NCBI GenBank assembly: GCA_037892765.1
Contig: JBBKBW010000009.1
Length of the DNA stretch: 64,000 bases
Source: Clostridium_AQ sp900552125
GTDB taxonomy: Bacteria > Bacillota_I > Bacilli_A > Erysipelotrichales > Erysipelotrichaceae
Strand: one strand, 5' to 3'
This document shows, in pieces, positions 25,975 to 35,334 of this stretch; within the stretch, counting starts at the first letter, position 1, and each line of letters begins with the position of its first letter. Position numbers and translations under genes: made by a program. The notes below the pieces were generated by a model. That model saw nothing but the letters and a program-made list of their open reading frames with translations. It was not told the origin of the DNA and searched no databases.

Positions 25975-26041
25975 ATTCTATCAAAAAGTGAGGCTAAAAA
26001 AAAGGTTATCCAGCCAATTCCTCAATAATTTTGATAGGAAT
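25975..26041 (-). promoter_or_regulatory. Structured 5' leader of glmU
   Basis: On the minus strand ATTCCTATCAAAA (26029-26041) pairs with TTTTGATAGAAT (25975-25986), and inside it TGAGG/CCTCA-type and GGCT/AGCC helices (25989-25995 with 26012-26024) form, with a run of eight T between. The outer stem closes just upstream of the GGAGG site. Could be a regulatory leader; no known riboswitch recognised. Confidence 0.4.
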
Positions 26042-26133
26042 TAAATACTATATCTTTAAAAAAACTAAATATTCTATTTCTTCCCCTTTTTCTAACTCTA
26101 TGATATGATTACCATAAAGTTAGGAGGAAATCT

Positions 26134-26910
26134 ATGGAGAAACAAATCTTCTTTTTTGATATCGATGGAACACTTGTAGATAGTACTACACATATTGTTC
26201 CTGAATCTACTAAACTTGCACTAAAAGCATTGAAACAGCAAGGCCATATTATCTGTATCTCAACAGGCCGATCCCTGCAATCCGTATGTGATAGCAAATT
26301 TGATCAGCTTGCAGATTGGGATATACTTTTATGTAATAATGGACAGGCAATATATAATGCAGAAAAAGAGCTTCTCTTTTCTAAACCAATTACACAACAG
26401 AGTGTTAATGCCTGTATTGATGTCGCCAACAAACAAAATGTACCACTTTTCATAATGACAGAAAACGATCAGCTATTAACTAAACAGCCAAATGATCACG
26501 TTATAATATCTTCTGCATTCTTTAAGGAGCAAATTCCTGAAGTTAAGCCATACCACCAGGAACCTGTAATTATGATGATTGCATATGGACCAATGGGATA
26601 TGCATATGATGAATACAAAGCAATTGATGGCATTGATATTCTACCTGGCCAATCTACTTATGCCGATGTGGTATTAAAAGGATTTCATAAGGGAATTGGC
26701 ATTCAATTCATATTGGAACACTTTCATATGAAAGAATATATTGCCTTTGGTGATAGTTTAAACGATGTAGAAATGTTAAAAAATGCTCGTATCGGAATTG
26801 CGATGGGCAACGGAGATGAAGAAGTAAAAAAACATGGGGATTATATCACAGAAGATGTGTCAGATGATGGTATATATAAAGCTCTTCAGCACTTCCAGAT
26901 ACTACCTTAA
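26134..26910 (+). CDS. HAD-superfamily (Cof-type) phosphatase
   Basis: 258 residues. Motif I FFDIDGTLVDS at 6-16, motif II CISTGRSLQS, C2 cap, motif IV AFGDSLNDVEML near 207-218. Cytosolic phosphatase of sugar or cofactor phosphates. TAGGAGG precedes ATG. Ended by its own terminator before the dehydrogenase gene. Confidence 0.9.
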   Translation: MEKQIFFFDIDGTLVDSTTHIVPESTKLALKALKQQGHIICISTGRSLQSVCDSKFDQLADWDILLCNNGQAIYNAEKELLFSKPITQQSVNACIDVANKQNVPLFIMTENDQLLTKQPNDHVIISSAFFKEQIPEVKPYHQEPVIMMIAYGPMGYAYDEYKAIDGIDILPGQSTYADVVLKGFHKGIGIQFILEHFHMKEYIAFGDSLNDVEMLKNARIGIAMGNGDEEVKKHGDYITEDVSDDGIYKALQHFQILP

Positions 26911-26921
26911 TGAATTAAATT

Positions 26922-26945
26922 GTATCCTAATTAGGGATACTTTTT
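26922..26945 (+). terminator. Terminator of the HAD gene
   Basis: GTATCC-7 nt-GGATAC followed by TTTTT. Confidence 0.8.
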
Positions 26946-26996
26946 CGTCATTTATTACTAAATATTTTATAAACTATGATAGGAAAGGAGATTATT

Positions 26997-28112
26997 ATGA
27001 GACTTTTTCAACAACCTACTGAAATACTGCATTACAATGATGTTACAGCATTTTTAAATGATTTTTCTTTTAATGAAGATGATTATGTACTTGCCAGCAA
27101 AACTATCTATAAACACTTTTTTATAAATAAAAGCCTTCCTTGTACTGTCGCATACCATAGTGACTATGGAAGAGGCGAACCTACAGATAAAATGCTAGAT
27201 GCTATGTTAGCAGATATGCGAAAAGTAAATCCCAAACGTATCATTGCGATTGGTGGAGGAAGTGTGATTGATTGTGCTAAATTATTTGTGTTTGATAGTA
27301 ACGCTAGTGCTGAAGATATGTTTCTTCAAAAATGTGAACTTAAAAAGACAAGAAAACTCATCGCCATTCCTACCACCTGTGGTTCAGGTTCTGAAGTAAG
27401 TAAAATATCAATATGTGAATTAACCTCTTTACATACAAAACTAGGTCTTGCGATTGAAGAGCTTTTCCCAGATCAGGCAATTCTAATTCCAGAGTTTCTT
27501 TCTAAATTACCTTATTTCTATTTTATTACCAGTGCTATCGATGCATTGATTCACGCAAGCGAATCATTATTATCACCAAAATCAAATCCCTATACTGCTT
27601 TTTTTAGTAAAGATGCTATTCGACTACTGATAAAAGGTTTTAAAAACCTTAACGAATATGGAGAAGACTATCGTTTTCAAGACTTAGATTCCTTTTTGAT
27701 AGCTAGTAATTATGCAGGCATTGCTTTTGGTAATACAGGAACTGGAACAGTTCATGCATTAAGCTATCCGTTATCTGGTAAATATCACGTAACTCACGGT
27801 GAAGCTAATTATCAGTTTTTTATTGCTGTATTACAAATGTATGAAAAGTTACAGCAACAAGGGAATATCTTACTTCTTAAACGAGAATTAGCACAAGCAT
27901 TATCATGTCAAATTGATTCTGTATTCGAAGAATTAGATAATCTTCTTTCATCCCTTTTATTTAAGAAAAGATTACAGGAATACGGTATGAAGTATAACGA
28001 AATTGAAGAGTTTACACAAAGTGTTCTACAATCTCAACAACGTTTACTATCTAATACTCCAATAACTCTAACAGAAACCGATATATTATCTATCTATAAA
28101 CAGTTATTCTAA
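26997..28112 (+). CDS. 4-hydroxybutyrate dehydrogenase (iron-type ADH)
   Basis: 371-residue group III alcohol dehydrogenase. Rossmann motif IIAIGGGSVIDCAK (82-95), metal-site region with TTCGSGSEVS, DALIHASE, and the H-rich segment GTVHALSYPLSGKYHVTHGEANYQF. Length and running sequence closely resemble the Clostridium kluyveri 4-hydroxybutyrate dehydrogenase, as I remember it. It interconverts succinate semialdehyde and 4-hydroxybutyrate. ATG at 26997 follows AGGAAAGGAG; a frame open to 26976 has no site. No CoA-transferase or other pathway gene is adjacent, so the physiological role is open. Confidence 0.85.
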   Translation: MRLFQQPTEILHYNDVTAFLNDFSFNEDDYVLASKTIYKHFFINKSLPCTVAYHSDYGRGEPTDKMLDAMLADMRKVNPKRIIAIGGGSVIDCAKLFVFDSNASAEDMFLQKCELKKTRKLIAIPTTCGSGSEVSKISICELTSLHTKLGLAIEELFPDQAILIPEFLSKLPYFYFITSAIDALIHASESLLSPKSNPYTAFFSKDAIRLLIKGFKNLNEYGEDYRFQDLDSFLIASNYAGIAFGNTGTGTVHALSYPLSGKYHVTHGEANYQFFIAVLQMYEKLQQQGNILLLKRELAQALSCQIDSVFEELDNLLSSLLFKKRLQEYGMKYNEIEEFTQSVLQSQQRLLSNTPITLTETDILSIYKQLF

Positions 28113-28117
28113 TATTT

Positions 28118-28165
28118 AAAAAGCTATAGTGTATGTGATCATTACTCATACGTTACAGCTTTTTT
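28118..28165 (+). terminator. Terminator of the dehydrogenase gene
   Basis: AAAAAGCT..GTATG / CATAC..AGCTTTTTT imperfect stem with T-run. Confidence 0.8.
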
Positions 28166-28490
28166 AATTATTATTCCTGTTATCACGAAGTCTTTCGTCT
28201 ACTTTTAATAAATCCATTGCTTTATAAAAATCTAAAATAGGAAATTCTTCATTAAGCTTTTCACATGATGGATCATACTGTGTAACATTCCTTCTTCCCG
28301 TACACCTAAGCTTAAGTTACACATTTCTTCCACCACTGCTTTGAATTCATCTACTAATAATAGACCTTATTGTTCTTCTAGGATTTTGTACTCTTCACTT
28401 TTGTCAATAAATTGGGACGTAATAATACATTTAAAAAATTTGATAAGTTTATTTCTGATGCAACATCTACTGGTTCACTCAATATTTCAT
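28164..28490 (-). pseudogene. Decayed gene, possibly PD-(D/E)XK/Rpn-like
   Basis: No intact ORF, but switching frames on the minus strand gives a continuous protein-like text: NEILSEPVDVASEINLSNFLNV, then EEYKILEEQ, VDEFKAVVEEMCNLSLGVREEG, then EKLNEEFPILDFYKAMDLLKVD to a TAA at 28164. At least two frameshifts and one stop are needed. The EEMCNLSxxxxxxG segment is common near the C-terminus of Rpn/PD-(D/E)XK transposase-like proteins in gut Firmicutes; assignment is tentative. Confidence 0.45.
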
Positions 28491-28494
28491 TTGT

Positions 28495-28537
28495 AAAAAA
28501 AGAAGAATGTTAACTGTTCAACAGTAAAACATCCTTC
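28495..28537 (-). terminator. Terminator of the two-component operon
   Basis: Minus strand GAAGGATGTT..ACTGT-TGA-ACAGT..AACATTCTTC then seven T; a long, strong hairpin. Confidence 0.88.
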
Positions 28538-28545
28538 CTTAATAC

Positions 28546-29880
28546 CTAACAATTGTAGTTTTCTATCTTAACTGGGAATGCTAATTCTACAATAAACTCT
28601 TCATCATTTTGTTCATATTGAAAACTGCCATTTAAACCTTTCATCAATTTACCCACACTTTTTAGCCCAATCTGTGTTCCTTTTTCAAGTGAGGCAGATT
28701 TCTTTTTACGGTTTGTTATACGCAATATCATATTATTTTGTTCAAACTGCAGTGTGATAGTCACAATACTTCTTTCTGCGTATTTCATAATATTAGAAAA
28801 AATATTATCAAAAACCCGTTGAAGAATAGCTTCATCTCCCATCATTTTCCATTGTTTATTCTCGATTTTTGTTAGAACTTCAAATTTATTTTCCTTTAAA
28901 TCATCCTGATAAAAGCTCAATATCTGGATAAATTCATCATTAGAAATCAGATGTAACTGTAATTCCTCATCTTTTGAGTATACCAAGAAATGATTAAATA
29001 ATTTATCAGAAAGTTCTTTGATTTGTTCTGCTTTACGTTTGCTTTTCTCTATATATTCATCCCTTGCCTCATCACTTTTATAGATTTTCATTGAGAGTAT
29101 ATCTAAATAACCTAATAATGAAGTCAAGGGAGTTCTTAAATCATGAGACATCGCGGTTACTAGTTCATAATTTGCGGTTCTTGCTTCTTCTTCTTTTATC
29201 ATATTATCATACAAAGCATTTCGTAAATGATTTAATTGTCTAGCAAGATCTGTAATTTCATCATTTCCTTTATAAGGAATCGTATGATGGAAATCTCCTG
29301 TTTTTATGTATTCCATTTCTTCTTCAATGGATAATATATACTTCATCTTTTGATGTATAAACGACATAATTAAGAAAATAAACAACAAAATAGATAATAT
29401 AAGCACTATAATTACATAACGAATAATAAAGGTAATACCAATAAAAGAAGATACGATTAGATATGCATCTCCATCACTGAATTCAAGAGTAAAATTCATA
29501 AAGATTGGATCATAAACATACACCCAAAATGAAGTAGTTCCTACAATTGCCTGTTCTTCTTTTGCGCTTAATGATATTTCATCAAGAGTTGCCTCATCAT
29601 CATATAACTGTAATGTTAAGTCTTTATACTTTCTTAATTCCTTTCGTATAGCTTCTGAGTCTTTCTTTGATAATCCTTGTTCAGTAATCGTATTTTGTAA
29701 TTCTTCTATCTGATGAATTGTAGCTTCCTCGATGGTTTCCTCTCCTACAAACCAATCAAAAATTTTATAACGACTTAAAAACAATAATCCAAATGTTAGA
29801 AAAGATATTATAGCAGATGAAAATACAACACTAAGAAACTTAATTCCTAATTTAGAAACAGGTTTTCTCTTTCTAATCAA
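28546..29880 (-). CDS. Sensor histidine kinase
   Basis: 444 residues. Two membrane helices (about 15-35 and 145-175) flank an extracytoplasmic sensor domain; then HAMP, HisKA with phospho-acceptor H246 (SHDLRTPLTSLLGYLDIL), and HATPase (N box VFDNIFSNIMKYA). The G2 region GTQIGLKSVGKLM is shortened. Start is TTG overlapping the end of the response-regulator gene by 8 nt, with AAAGGGG upstream, hence coupled translation. Signal unknown; the layout resembles cell-envelope stress kinases. Confidence 0.9.
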   Translation of the reverse strand: MIRKRKPVSKLGIKFLSVVFSSAIISFLTFGLLFLSRYKIFDWFVGEETIEEATIHQIEELQNTITEQGLSKKDSEAIRKELRKYKDLTLQLYDDEATLDEISLSAKEEQAIVGTTSFWVYVYDPIFMNFTLEFSDGDAYLIVSSFIGITFIIRYVIIVLILSILLFIFLIMSFIHQKMKYILSIEEEMEYIKTGDFHHTIPYKGNDEITDLARQLNHLRNALYDNMIKEEEARTANYELVTAMSHDLRTPLTSLLGYLDILSMKIYKSDEARDEYIEKSKRKAEQIKELSDKLFNHFLVYSKDEELQLHLISNDEFIQILSFYQDDLKENKFEVLTKIENKQWKMMGDEAILQRVFDNIFSNIMKYAERSIVTITLQFEQNNMILRITNRKKKSASLEKGTQIGLKSVGKLMKGLNGSFQYEQNDEEFIVELAFPVKIENYNC

Positions 29881-30559
29881 ATCGATACCCCTTTCCCCAG
29901 ACTGTTTTTATGTAACTCGGGTTTTGTGTGTCAACACTTAGTTTTTTTCTAAGATTTCGAACATGTACCATAATTGTATTATTTGCTGAGTACATGTAAG
30001 GAGATTCCCATATTGTTTCATATAATTCCTGATTAGAATATATTTTCTTTGGATGTTTTGCCAACAACAATAATATCTGGTATTCCATTTCCGTAAGATT
30101 TACTATTTCTCCATTCTTTGTCACATAATTCTTAGTTGTATCTATATATAAATCATGTACTATTATCTTATCTTCTTTAGATTCTTCTTTTCCTTTATAT
30201 ACAAAATATCTACGTAATAGTGCTTTTACTCGAGATAATAATTCATTATAGGAAAAAGGTTTTGCCAAATAATCATCCCCACCGCTTAAAAAACCTTGTT
30301 CCTTATCCTGTTCCATCGATTTAGCAGTTAGAAATAGAATAGGTGCATTACTCACTTCACGAATTTTTCGACAAGCTTCATAACCATCAAGTTTAGGCAT
30401 CATGACATCTAAAATGATTAAATCCATATCGATTGCTTTAGCAATTGCAGTTTCCCCATCTTCTGCTTCTTCTACAATAAAACCTTCATTTTCTAGTAAA
30501 ACACGAATTACTTCACGGATCTCTACATTGTCATCTACAACTAATATCTTTCTTTCCAT
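29873..30559 (-). CDS. OmpR/PhoB-type response regulator
   Basis: 228 residues. Receiver with D9, D10, phospho-acceptor D51 (LIILDVMMPKLDGY), K of FLTAKSMEQDKEQG; C-terminal winged HTH (NLTEMEYQILLLLAKHP, VHVRNLRKKL, TVWGKGYRFD). Partner of the overlapping kinase. ATG at 30559 has GGAGGT; the frame opens 42 bases earlier without a site. Confidence 0.93.
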   Translation of the reverse strand: MERKILVVDDNVEIREVIRVLLENEGFIVEEAEDGETAIAKAIDMDLIILDVMMPKLDGYEACRKIREVSNAPILFLTAKSMEQDKEQGFLSGGDDYLAKPFSYNELLSRVKALLRRYFVYKGKEESKEDKIIVHDLYIDTTKNYVTKNGEIVNLTEMEYQILLLLAKHPKKIYSNQELYETIWESPYMYSANNTIMVHVRNLRKKLSVDTQNPSYIKTVWGKGYRFD

Positions 30560-30640
30560 AACCGACCTCCATGTATTTTCATTATATATCAAAAGCAGCA
30601 TAGAAACACTATATTTAAGATTTCTTTATAAATTTATACT

Positions 30641-30667
30641 AAAAAAAGAGGATATTATAAGAATCCT
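30641..30667 (-). terminator. Terminator of ispE
   Basis: Minus strand GAGGAT-8 nt-ATCCTC then seven T; separates the rnmV-ispE unit from the two-component operon. Confidence 0.8.
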
Positions 30668-30679
30668 CCTTCAGTTCAA

Positions 30680-31522
30680 CTATCCTTCTTTTATCTTTGT
30701 TTTACAAAGGAAATATGATTTGTTCTGTAGCTGATTTATCGCAGAATCTACTAATGATTCATCCTTTGTTAGGGCAAATACTGTACTGCCACTGCCGCTC
30801 ATTAATGAAACAGAGAATCCCATATTCTTTAACTGATCCTTAATTTCATTAATTTCTGGAACGATTTGAAAAGCACTATATTCCAAAGAATTAGAAATAA
30901 CAGAAGATAATTTATCAAGATTTCCTTCTTTAAGCACCTCAATCACTTCATCACAATCAGGATGATCACATTTATCAAAATCAAGCATTGAAAAAGCTTT
31001 TCCTGTAGGTACACCAAGTGATGGTTTTACTAATAGAACATAAAAATCAGTAGGCATAGAAAATGGTGTTATTTTCTCTCCTATACCTTTTACTAGTGCA
31101 CAAGTTTCCACGATACAGAAAGGCACATCAGCTCCAACTTGTTTTCCTAACTGAGACAATTCTTCAATTGTGATATTAATATGAAGCAGTTCTCTTATTC
31201 CCTTCATAACAGCTGCCGCATCAGCGCTTCCTCCAGCTAAGCCAGCTTGTGCAGGTATTTCTTTTTGTATATGAATTTTAAAATGTTCCTTTATATCAAA
31301 TGATTTTCTCATCAGTTCTACAGCTTTTACAACTGTATTAGATGAATCCATAGGTAATGACTGGTCACTGCATGCATACTCATCTTTATCAGAGAATTCA
31401 ATATGAATCGTATCATGCAACATCAATGGCACCATGATCATTTCTAATTCATGATAACCATCCTCTCTTTTACCTACTACATTAAGACATAGATTAATCT
31501 TTGCATGAGCCTTTACTTTCAT
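30680..31522 (-). CDS. ispE: 4-diphosphocytidyl-2-C-methyl-D-erythritol kinase
   Basis: 280-residue GHMP kinase of the non-mevalonate isoprenoid pathway. Motif 1 KVKAHAKINLCLNV at the N-terminus, ATP-binding PAQAGLAGGSADAAAV, and C-terminal LMSGSGSTVFAL. ATG at 31522 has GAGGTG; it overlaps the 3' end of rsmA by 29 nt, so translation is coupled. rsmA-ispE adjacency matches the oriC-near order of other Firmicutes. Confidence 0.95.
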   Translation of the reverse strand: MKVKAHAKINLCLNVVGKREDGYHELEMIMVPLMLHDTIHIEFSDKDEYACSDQSLPMDSSNTVVKAVELMRKSFDIKEHFKIHIQKEIPAQAGLAGGSADAAAVMKGIRELLHINITIEELSQLGKQVGADVPFCIVETCALVKGIGEKITPFSMPTDFYVLLVKPSLGVPTGKAFSMLDFDKCDHPDCDEVIEVLKEGNLDKLSSVISNSLEYSAFQIVPEINEIKDQLKNMGFSVSLMSGSGSTVFALTKDESLVDSAINQLQNKSYFLCKTKIKEG

Positions 31523-32369
31523 GTATATGCACCTCATATAATCGTATAAATTCTTCTAATGTTACACTTTCTGCACGTCGTTTTACATCAATACCACTTA
31601 GTTCTAATTCCTTGCGTGCTAGATCTTTATCTTCACAATATTCACTATAATTATTTAATATTGTCTTTCTTCTTTGACGAAAACACGCTTTGACTAGTGG
31701 AAAGAAAATAGATTCATCAATAGTAGGGTCTGTTTCTTTAAAACGGAACTGTAAGACTGCACTATCTACATTTGGTTTAGGTAAAAACACATTCTTCGGT
31801 ACTTTCATTACAGGAATAACATCACATCGATATTGAGTAATAATACTTAGAGCATTATAATCCTTCGTATTTACTACTGCAGAGAATCGATCTGCCACCT
31901 CTTTCTGCATCATTACAGTTATGGCAGAAATATCTGCATTAGATTCAAAAATCTTAAATAGGATAGGAGTAGTAATATAGTATGGAAGATTAGCCGCAAT
32001 AACAACGTCATATCCTTCTTTTCTATAACAATCACACCATGCCTTTAAATCTATCTCTAAAAAATCCTGCATTACTAATTCGAAATTATCGTATTCCTGT
32101 AAAGTATCAGCTAAGACAGAAGGCAGACGTTCATCTATCTCAAAAGAAACGACCTTTTTAGCATATTCACATAAATATTGAGTTAATGCCCCAATTCCTG
32201 GTCCAATTTCAAATACTACACAATGATCAGATACAATAGCATGACGAGCTATTTTATCTACAATTCCAGATTCTACTAGAAAGTTTTGTCCATAGTTCTT
32301 TTTAGCAAACATTCCATGTGTTTCTAAAATTTCTTTGGTTCTAGATGGGGTTGCGATTGGTTTTTTCAT
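31494..32369 (-). CDS. rsmA: 16S rRNA dimethyladenosine transferase
   Basis: 291-residue KsgA; dimethylates A1518 and A1519 of 16S rRNA late in 30S assembly; loss gives kasugamycin resistance. QNFLVESGIVDKI, SAM loop FEIGPGIGALTQYL, catalytic NLPYYITTPI, and the C-terminal helical domain. Downstream of the DUF2812 gene by 13 nt. Confidence 0.96.
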   Translation of the reverse strand: MKKPIATPSRTKEILETHGMFAKKNYGQNFLVESGIVDKIARHAIVSDHCVVFEIGPGIGALTQYLCEYAKKVVSFEIDERLPSVLADTLQEYDNFELVMQDFLEIDLKAWCDCYRKEGYDVVIAANLPYYITTPILFKIFESNADISAITVMMQKEVADRFSAVVNTKDYNALSIITQYRCDVIPVMKVPKNVFLPKPNVDSAVLQFRFKETDPTIDESIFFPLVKACFRQRRKTILNNYSEYCEDKDLARKELELSGIDVKRRAESVTLEEFIRLYEVHIHESKGSCKD

Positions 32370-32382
32370 ATACTAATCCTTT

Positions 32383-32973
32383 CTAAAACAGTTTATAAAA
32401 ACTGGAAATAATTAATTCTAATAATAGATATACAAATCCGCTTACAATTAAAGCATAGCATATATTAAGAAGAATTCGTATCAGATTACTGTATTTACGA
32501 GTTGATTTTATATCAAACAATAAAGGAAGGCTAAATAATATTAATGTGGATAAATATAGCCATGGCTGTCGAATAGCCTCATTTTCTTCTCTAACACAAT
32601 ACAATAAAGAAAACAAGTATAAAAGATTACAGCTCATCTTAAAAAATCTTCGTTTTGTATATAGCCTCATATCTAATAGTGGAAGCGGCTGGTTCAAATT
32701 TTCATGATAAAAAATAACGCTCTGTCCATTTCTACATAAGACTTTCCAATTTTCTTCAAGAAAGATTGCTTCATCTACATCATATTTGACATCATAAAAA
32801 CATACTTTAACATGCTGTTTCTTTCCTTCTACAAAGCGAAAGTTCATAAGAGCACCTAACATGACATAACGAAATGATACTAATTTCCAGCCTTCCTGAA
32901 GAATGTCAGATAACCATGCCTCTAGTTTTTCTTTTTTCTGAAGAGCATATGTTACTTTTATTAATTCACTCAT
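32383..32973 (-). CDS. DUF2812-like membrane protein
   Basis: 196 residues. The N-terminal ~100 residues (LEAWLSDILQEGWKLVSF and a beta-rich remainder) resemble DUF2812, a small cytosolic domain often joined to membrane helices; the rest has three membrane helices (about 113-130, 138-153, 165-190). Its start overlaps rnmV by 8 nt. Insertion of this gene between rnmV and rsmA departs from the usual direct adjacency. Function unknown. Confidence 0.65.
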   Translation of the reverse strand: MSELIKVTYALQKKEKLEAWLSDILQEGWKLVSFRYVMLGALMNFRFVEGKKQHVKVCFYDVKYDVDEAIFLEENWKVLCRNGQSVIFYHENLNQPLPLLDMRLYTKRRFFKMSCNLLYLFSLLYCVREENEAIRQPWLYLSTLILFSLPLLFDIKSTRKYSNLIRILLNICYALIVSGFVYLLLELIISSFYKLF

Positions 32974-33505
32974 GATAATTTTTCAGCAATTCCTCTACAT
33001 CCTGCTTTTTCAGCTGCAGCATGTTTAATCGTTTAAATAAAGTTTTAGCATTAGGTTTACCTAAATGCAGTTTATATCCTAAATATGCTCTTTTTTCTGC
33101 GCTATTATCTCGTCCATTTAAACCAAGCTCTAAAAAATCATCATAAGAAATGGTATCCTGAAGAGTTTCATCATATGTCATTAAATGTGATAGTGCTTCT
33201 ATGATATCTTCACGTTTTGCGTGTTCAACACCAACTTTTTTCTTTGTCTTTGCTTTATTTTTCGCAATAAATGCATTTTTACAACCAGGCACTGCCTGAT
33301 TGATAGTGTTACGAATTTTTTCACCAGGATAATCAGGATCTGTGAAGATAATGACCCCTCTTGTTTTCTGTGCCAACGCAATCTGTCTAAGAATCTCTTT
33401 TCCTAGATGTGTGCCATGCGTTTCAATAGTATCACAGTCCAAATAGCTCTTTAATACATTCGTATCGTTTTTACCTTCTACAACAAGTATTTCTTTCATC
33501 TTCAC
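32966..33505 (-). CDS. rnmV: Ribonuclease M5
   Basis: 179 residues; TOPRIM nuclease that matures 5S rRNA precursor. TOPRIM Glu in VVEGKNDTNVLKSYL and the DPDYPGEKIR motif (DxD) are present, plus the typical VGVEHAKREDIIEAL. GTG at 33505 is assumed with a moderate AAAGG site; ATG two codons on is possible. First gene of rnmV-DUF2812-rsmA-ispE. Confidence 0.93.
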   Translation of the reverse strand: MKMKEILVVEGKNDTNVLKSYLDCDTIETHGTHLGKEILRQIALAQKTRGVIIFTDPDYPGEKIRNTINQAVPGCKNAFIAKNKAKTKKKVGVEHAKREDIIEALSHLMTYDETLQDTISYDDFLELGLNGRDNSAEKRAYLGYKLHLGKPNAKTLFKRLNMLQLKKQDVEELLKNYHE

Positions 33506-33560
33506 AAAACATCAGCCTTTCGCCTTTATTTTACCACAAGTTTTCATAATGCAAAAGAAT

Positions 33561-33588
33561 AGAAAAAGAAGATAGTATTTCTATCCTC
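33561..33588 (-). terminator. Terminator of the 3D-domain lipoprotein gene
   Basis: Minus strand GAGGATAG-5 nt-CTATCTTC then TTTTTC; 8 bp with one G-U. Confidence 0.65.
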
Positions 33589-33598
33589 CGTTTCTACC

Positions 33599-34399
33599 TT
33601 ATAACGCACAGCTTCTTGCTCCAGATTGTCCCCCATATCGAAGAATCTGCGCATTCGCCTGTGTTTGCTGTACCGGGATAATCACATTTGAACTCTCACT
33701 ACCAATGTATAAATCCAAGTGACTTCCTTGAATTGCTCCTCCACGATCTAAGACAATCGCATAATATGGCTCATTAGGTGAGATTCCGCTACCACTTAAC
33801 CCATGATTACTGATTTTCAAAATCGAACAGAAAGGAATACTAGGATCTGCGGCTACTATGTAGTAATTCCCGTATTTAATCCCCTGTTGCCAAGAACCAT
33901 CGGGCATCAACACTCCCATTGATGTATCTAATTTGACACCAAAAGCTGTATTTCCACTGCCGCTTTCACCACCACATCCATAACAATCCACACCATAGGT
34001 TGTAATTCTAGGCTGGAAAGTTTCAGTTGTAGTTTCTTCCAATTCCTTTAAACGAGCTTTCTCTTCTTCAGCCTTTAACTGTTTCCCAAGTCGTTCTCTT
34101 TCTTGTTTAATTTTGGTTTTCATTTTTTTCGCATATGTATCCATATCCAGCTCTAATTTAATTCCTGTATCAAGCTCAACTACTACACTTTCCTCTTTCT
34201 CAATAGGCATCATTTGTGTTAAGTCGCTAAGCATGTTAACTGGCTGAATCACAGTGCTTGTATATATGACATCATTTGATGTCCTAGTCTTGTTGCTATC
34301 TGTATTCAAAGTACCTTGTAAAATAGTACTGCTTGAAGTACAGCCATATAAAACGAAAACACAGATGAATAAAGCGAATTTAATTCGTCTTACGTCCAT
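33599..34399 (-). CDS. 3D-domain lipoprotein
   Basis: 266 residues. Lipoprotein signal with lipobox LYGC (Cys20), a low-complexity region, a coiled-coil (about 86-122, KKMKTKIKQERERLGK...), and a C-terminal 3D domain with the three aspartates in ADPSIPFCSIL, IVLDRGGAIQG and HLDLYIG. 3D domains form the MltA/YuiC-type double-psi barrel fold that cleaves peptidoglycan glycan strands, so this is probably a surface lytic transglycosylase-like enzyme. RBS AAAGGAGG-like before ATG. Monocistronic. Confidence 0.85.
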   Translation of the reverse strand: MDVRRIKFALFICVFVLYGCTSSSTILQGTLNTDSNKTRTSNDVIYTSTVIQPVNMLSDLTQMMPIEKEESVVVELDTGIKLELDMDTYAKKMKTKIKQERERLGKQLKAEEEKARLKELEETTTETFQPRITTYGVDCYGCGGESGSGNTAFGVKLDTSMGVLMPDGSWQQGIKYGNYYIVAADPSIPFCSILKISNHGLSGSGISPNEPYYAIVLDRGGAIQGSHLDLYIGSESSNVIIPVQQTQANAQILRYGGQSGARSCAL

Positions 34400-34790
34400 T
34401 TGTTCCTCCTTTTACAAAAAACAGGCTTAAGTCTATCATACTTTCTCACACTTGTCCAATAATTTGTGTTTTTAACATGTGTTCTTTCTTATTTTTAACC
34501 ATTTTATTTGTTTTATACATATGAATTTAAATGACTAATTCGCATAAAGCCTTTAAATATTGCATTTATAAATTTACTATTGTTTATCCAGTTATAAAAT
34601 CACTTGTGAAATATATTTTATTAATCACAAATTAACTCATTAATTTAATTTATCTGAAACCGCTATAAGTCCTTTGTTTATCGTATTTGTAATAGAATTT
34701 TAACTTTGTGAAGATTATATACAAAAACACTTAATATCTCATGAACCATATGAATTTAATCTATATATAAAAAGGTTAAAAAAGGTATAT
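34400..34790. other. AT-rich intergenic region, no gene seen
   Basis: About 390 very AT-rich bases upstream of the lipoprotein gene, with several short direct repeats but no ORF, no recognised RNA, and no clear promoter. Confidence 0.5.
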
Positions 34791-34832
34791 AAAAAGTATC
34801 TATACGAGCCTCCAATTCCTTTGTATAGATAC
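34791..34832 (-). terminator. Terminator of the acetyltransferase operon
   Basis: Minus strand GTATCTATAC, 17-nt loop, GTATAGATAC then TTTTT; perfect 10-bp stem. Confidence 0.88.
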
Positions 34833-34838
34833 GTCTAA

Positions 34839-35324
34839 TTAATTATTTTTTGCCAAAGATGTTAAAGTTTCTCCAGTAATACGATAAACTGTCCAATCTT
34901 TCATAGGTTCAGCACCTAATGATAGATAGAAGTCTATACTCGGCTGATTCCAATCTAAGCACCACCATTCTAATCTTCCACAGCCTCTTTCAACTGCAAT
35001 TTGAGCTAATTTTTGTAATATACATTTCCCATAACCTTTTCCTCTATACTCTTCCATAACATATAAATCTTCCAAATATATGCCGGAACGTCCTAAAAAT
35101 GTAGAAAAGTTATGAAAAAACAACGCGAATCCTATTTCCTTTTCATTTTCTAACGCAAAGATTACCTCTGCTTTTTCTTTATCAAATAACCATTCTTCCA
35201 AAATTTCTTCTGTTGCCACAACTTCATTTTCTAGCTTTTCATAACGCGCTAAATCCTTAATAAATTTTAAAATTAATGATACATCTTCTCTAGATGCATA
35301 ACGATAACTTAAACCCTTTTGCAT
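34839..35324 (-). CDS. GNAT N-acetyltransferase, SSAT-like
   Basis: 161 residues with the acetyl-CoA motif EEYRGKGYGKCILQKLAQIA (about 92-111) and LEWWCLDWNQPSIDFYLSLGA. The overall pattern (LEDLYVxxxYRGKGxGxxLL, WNxPSIxFYxxLGA) is that of spermidine/spermine- or thialysine-acetyltransferases, so a small amine or polyamine is the likely substrate. 10 nt after the Imm5-like gene. Confidence 0.85.
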   Translation of the reverse strand: MQKGLSYRYASREDVSLILKFIKDLARYEKLENEVVATEEILEEWLFDKEKAEVIFALENEKEIGFALFFHNFSTFLGRSGIYLEDLYVMEEYRGKGYGKCILQKLAQIAVERGCGRLEWWCLDWNQPSIDFYLSLGAEPMKDWTVYRITGETLTSLAKNN

Positions 35325-35334
35325 ATAACTCTCC

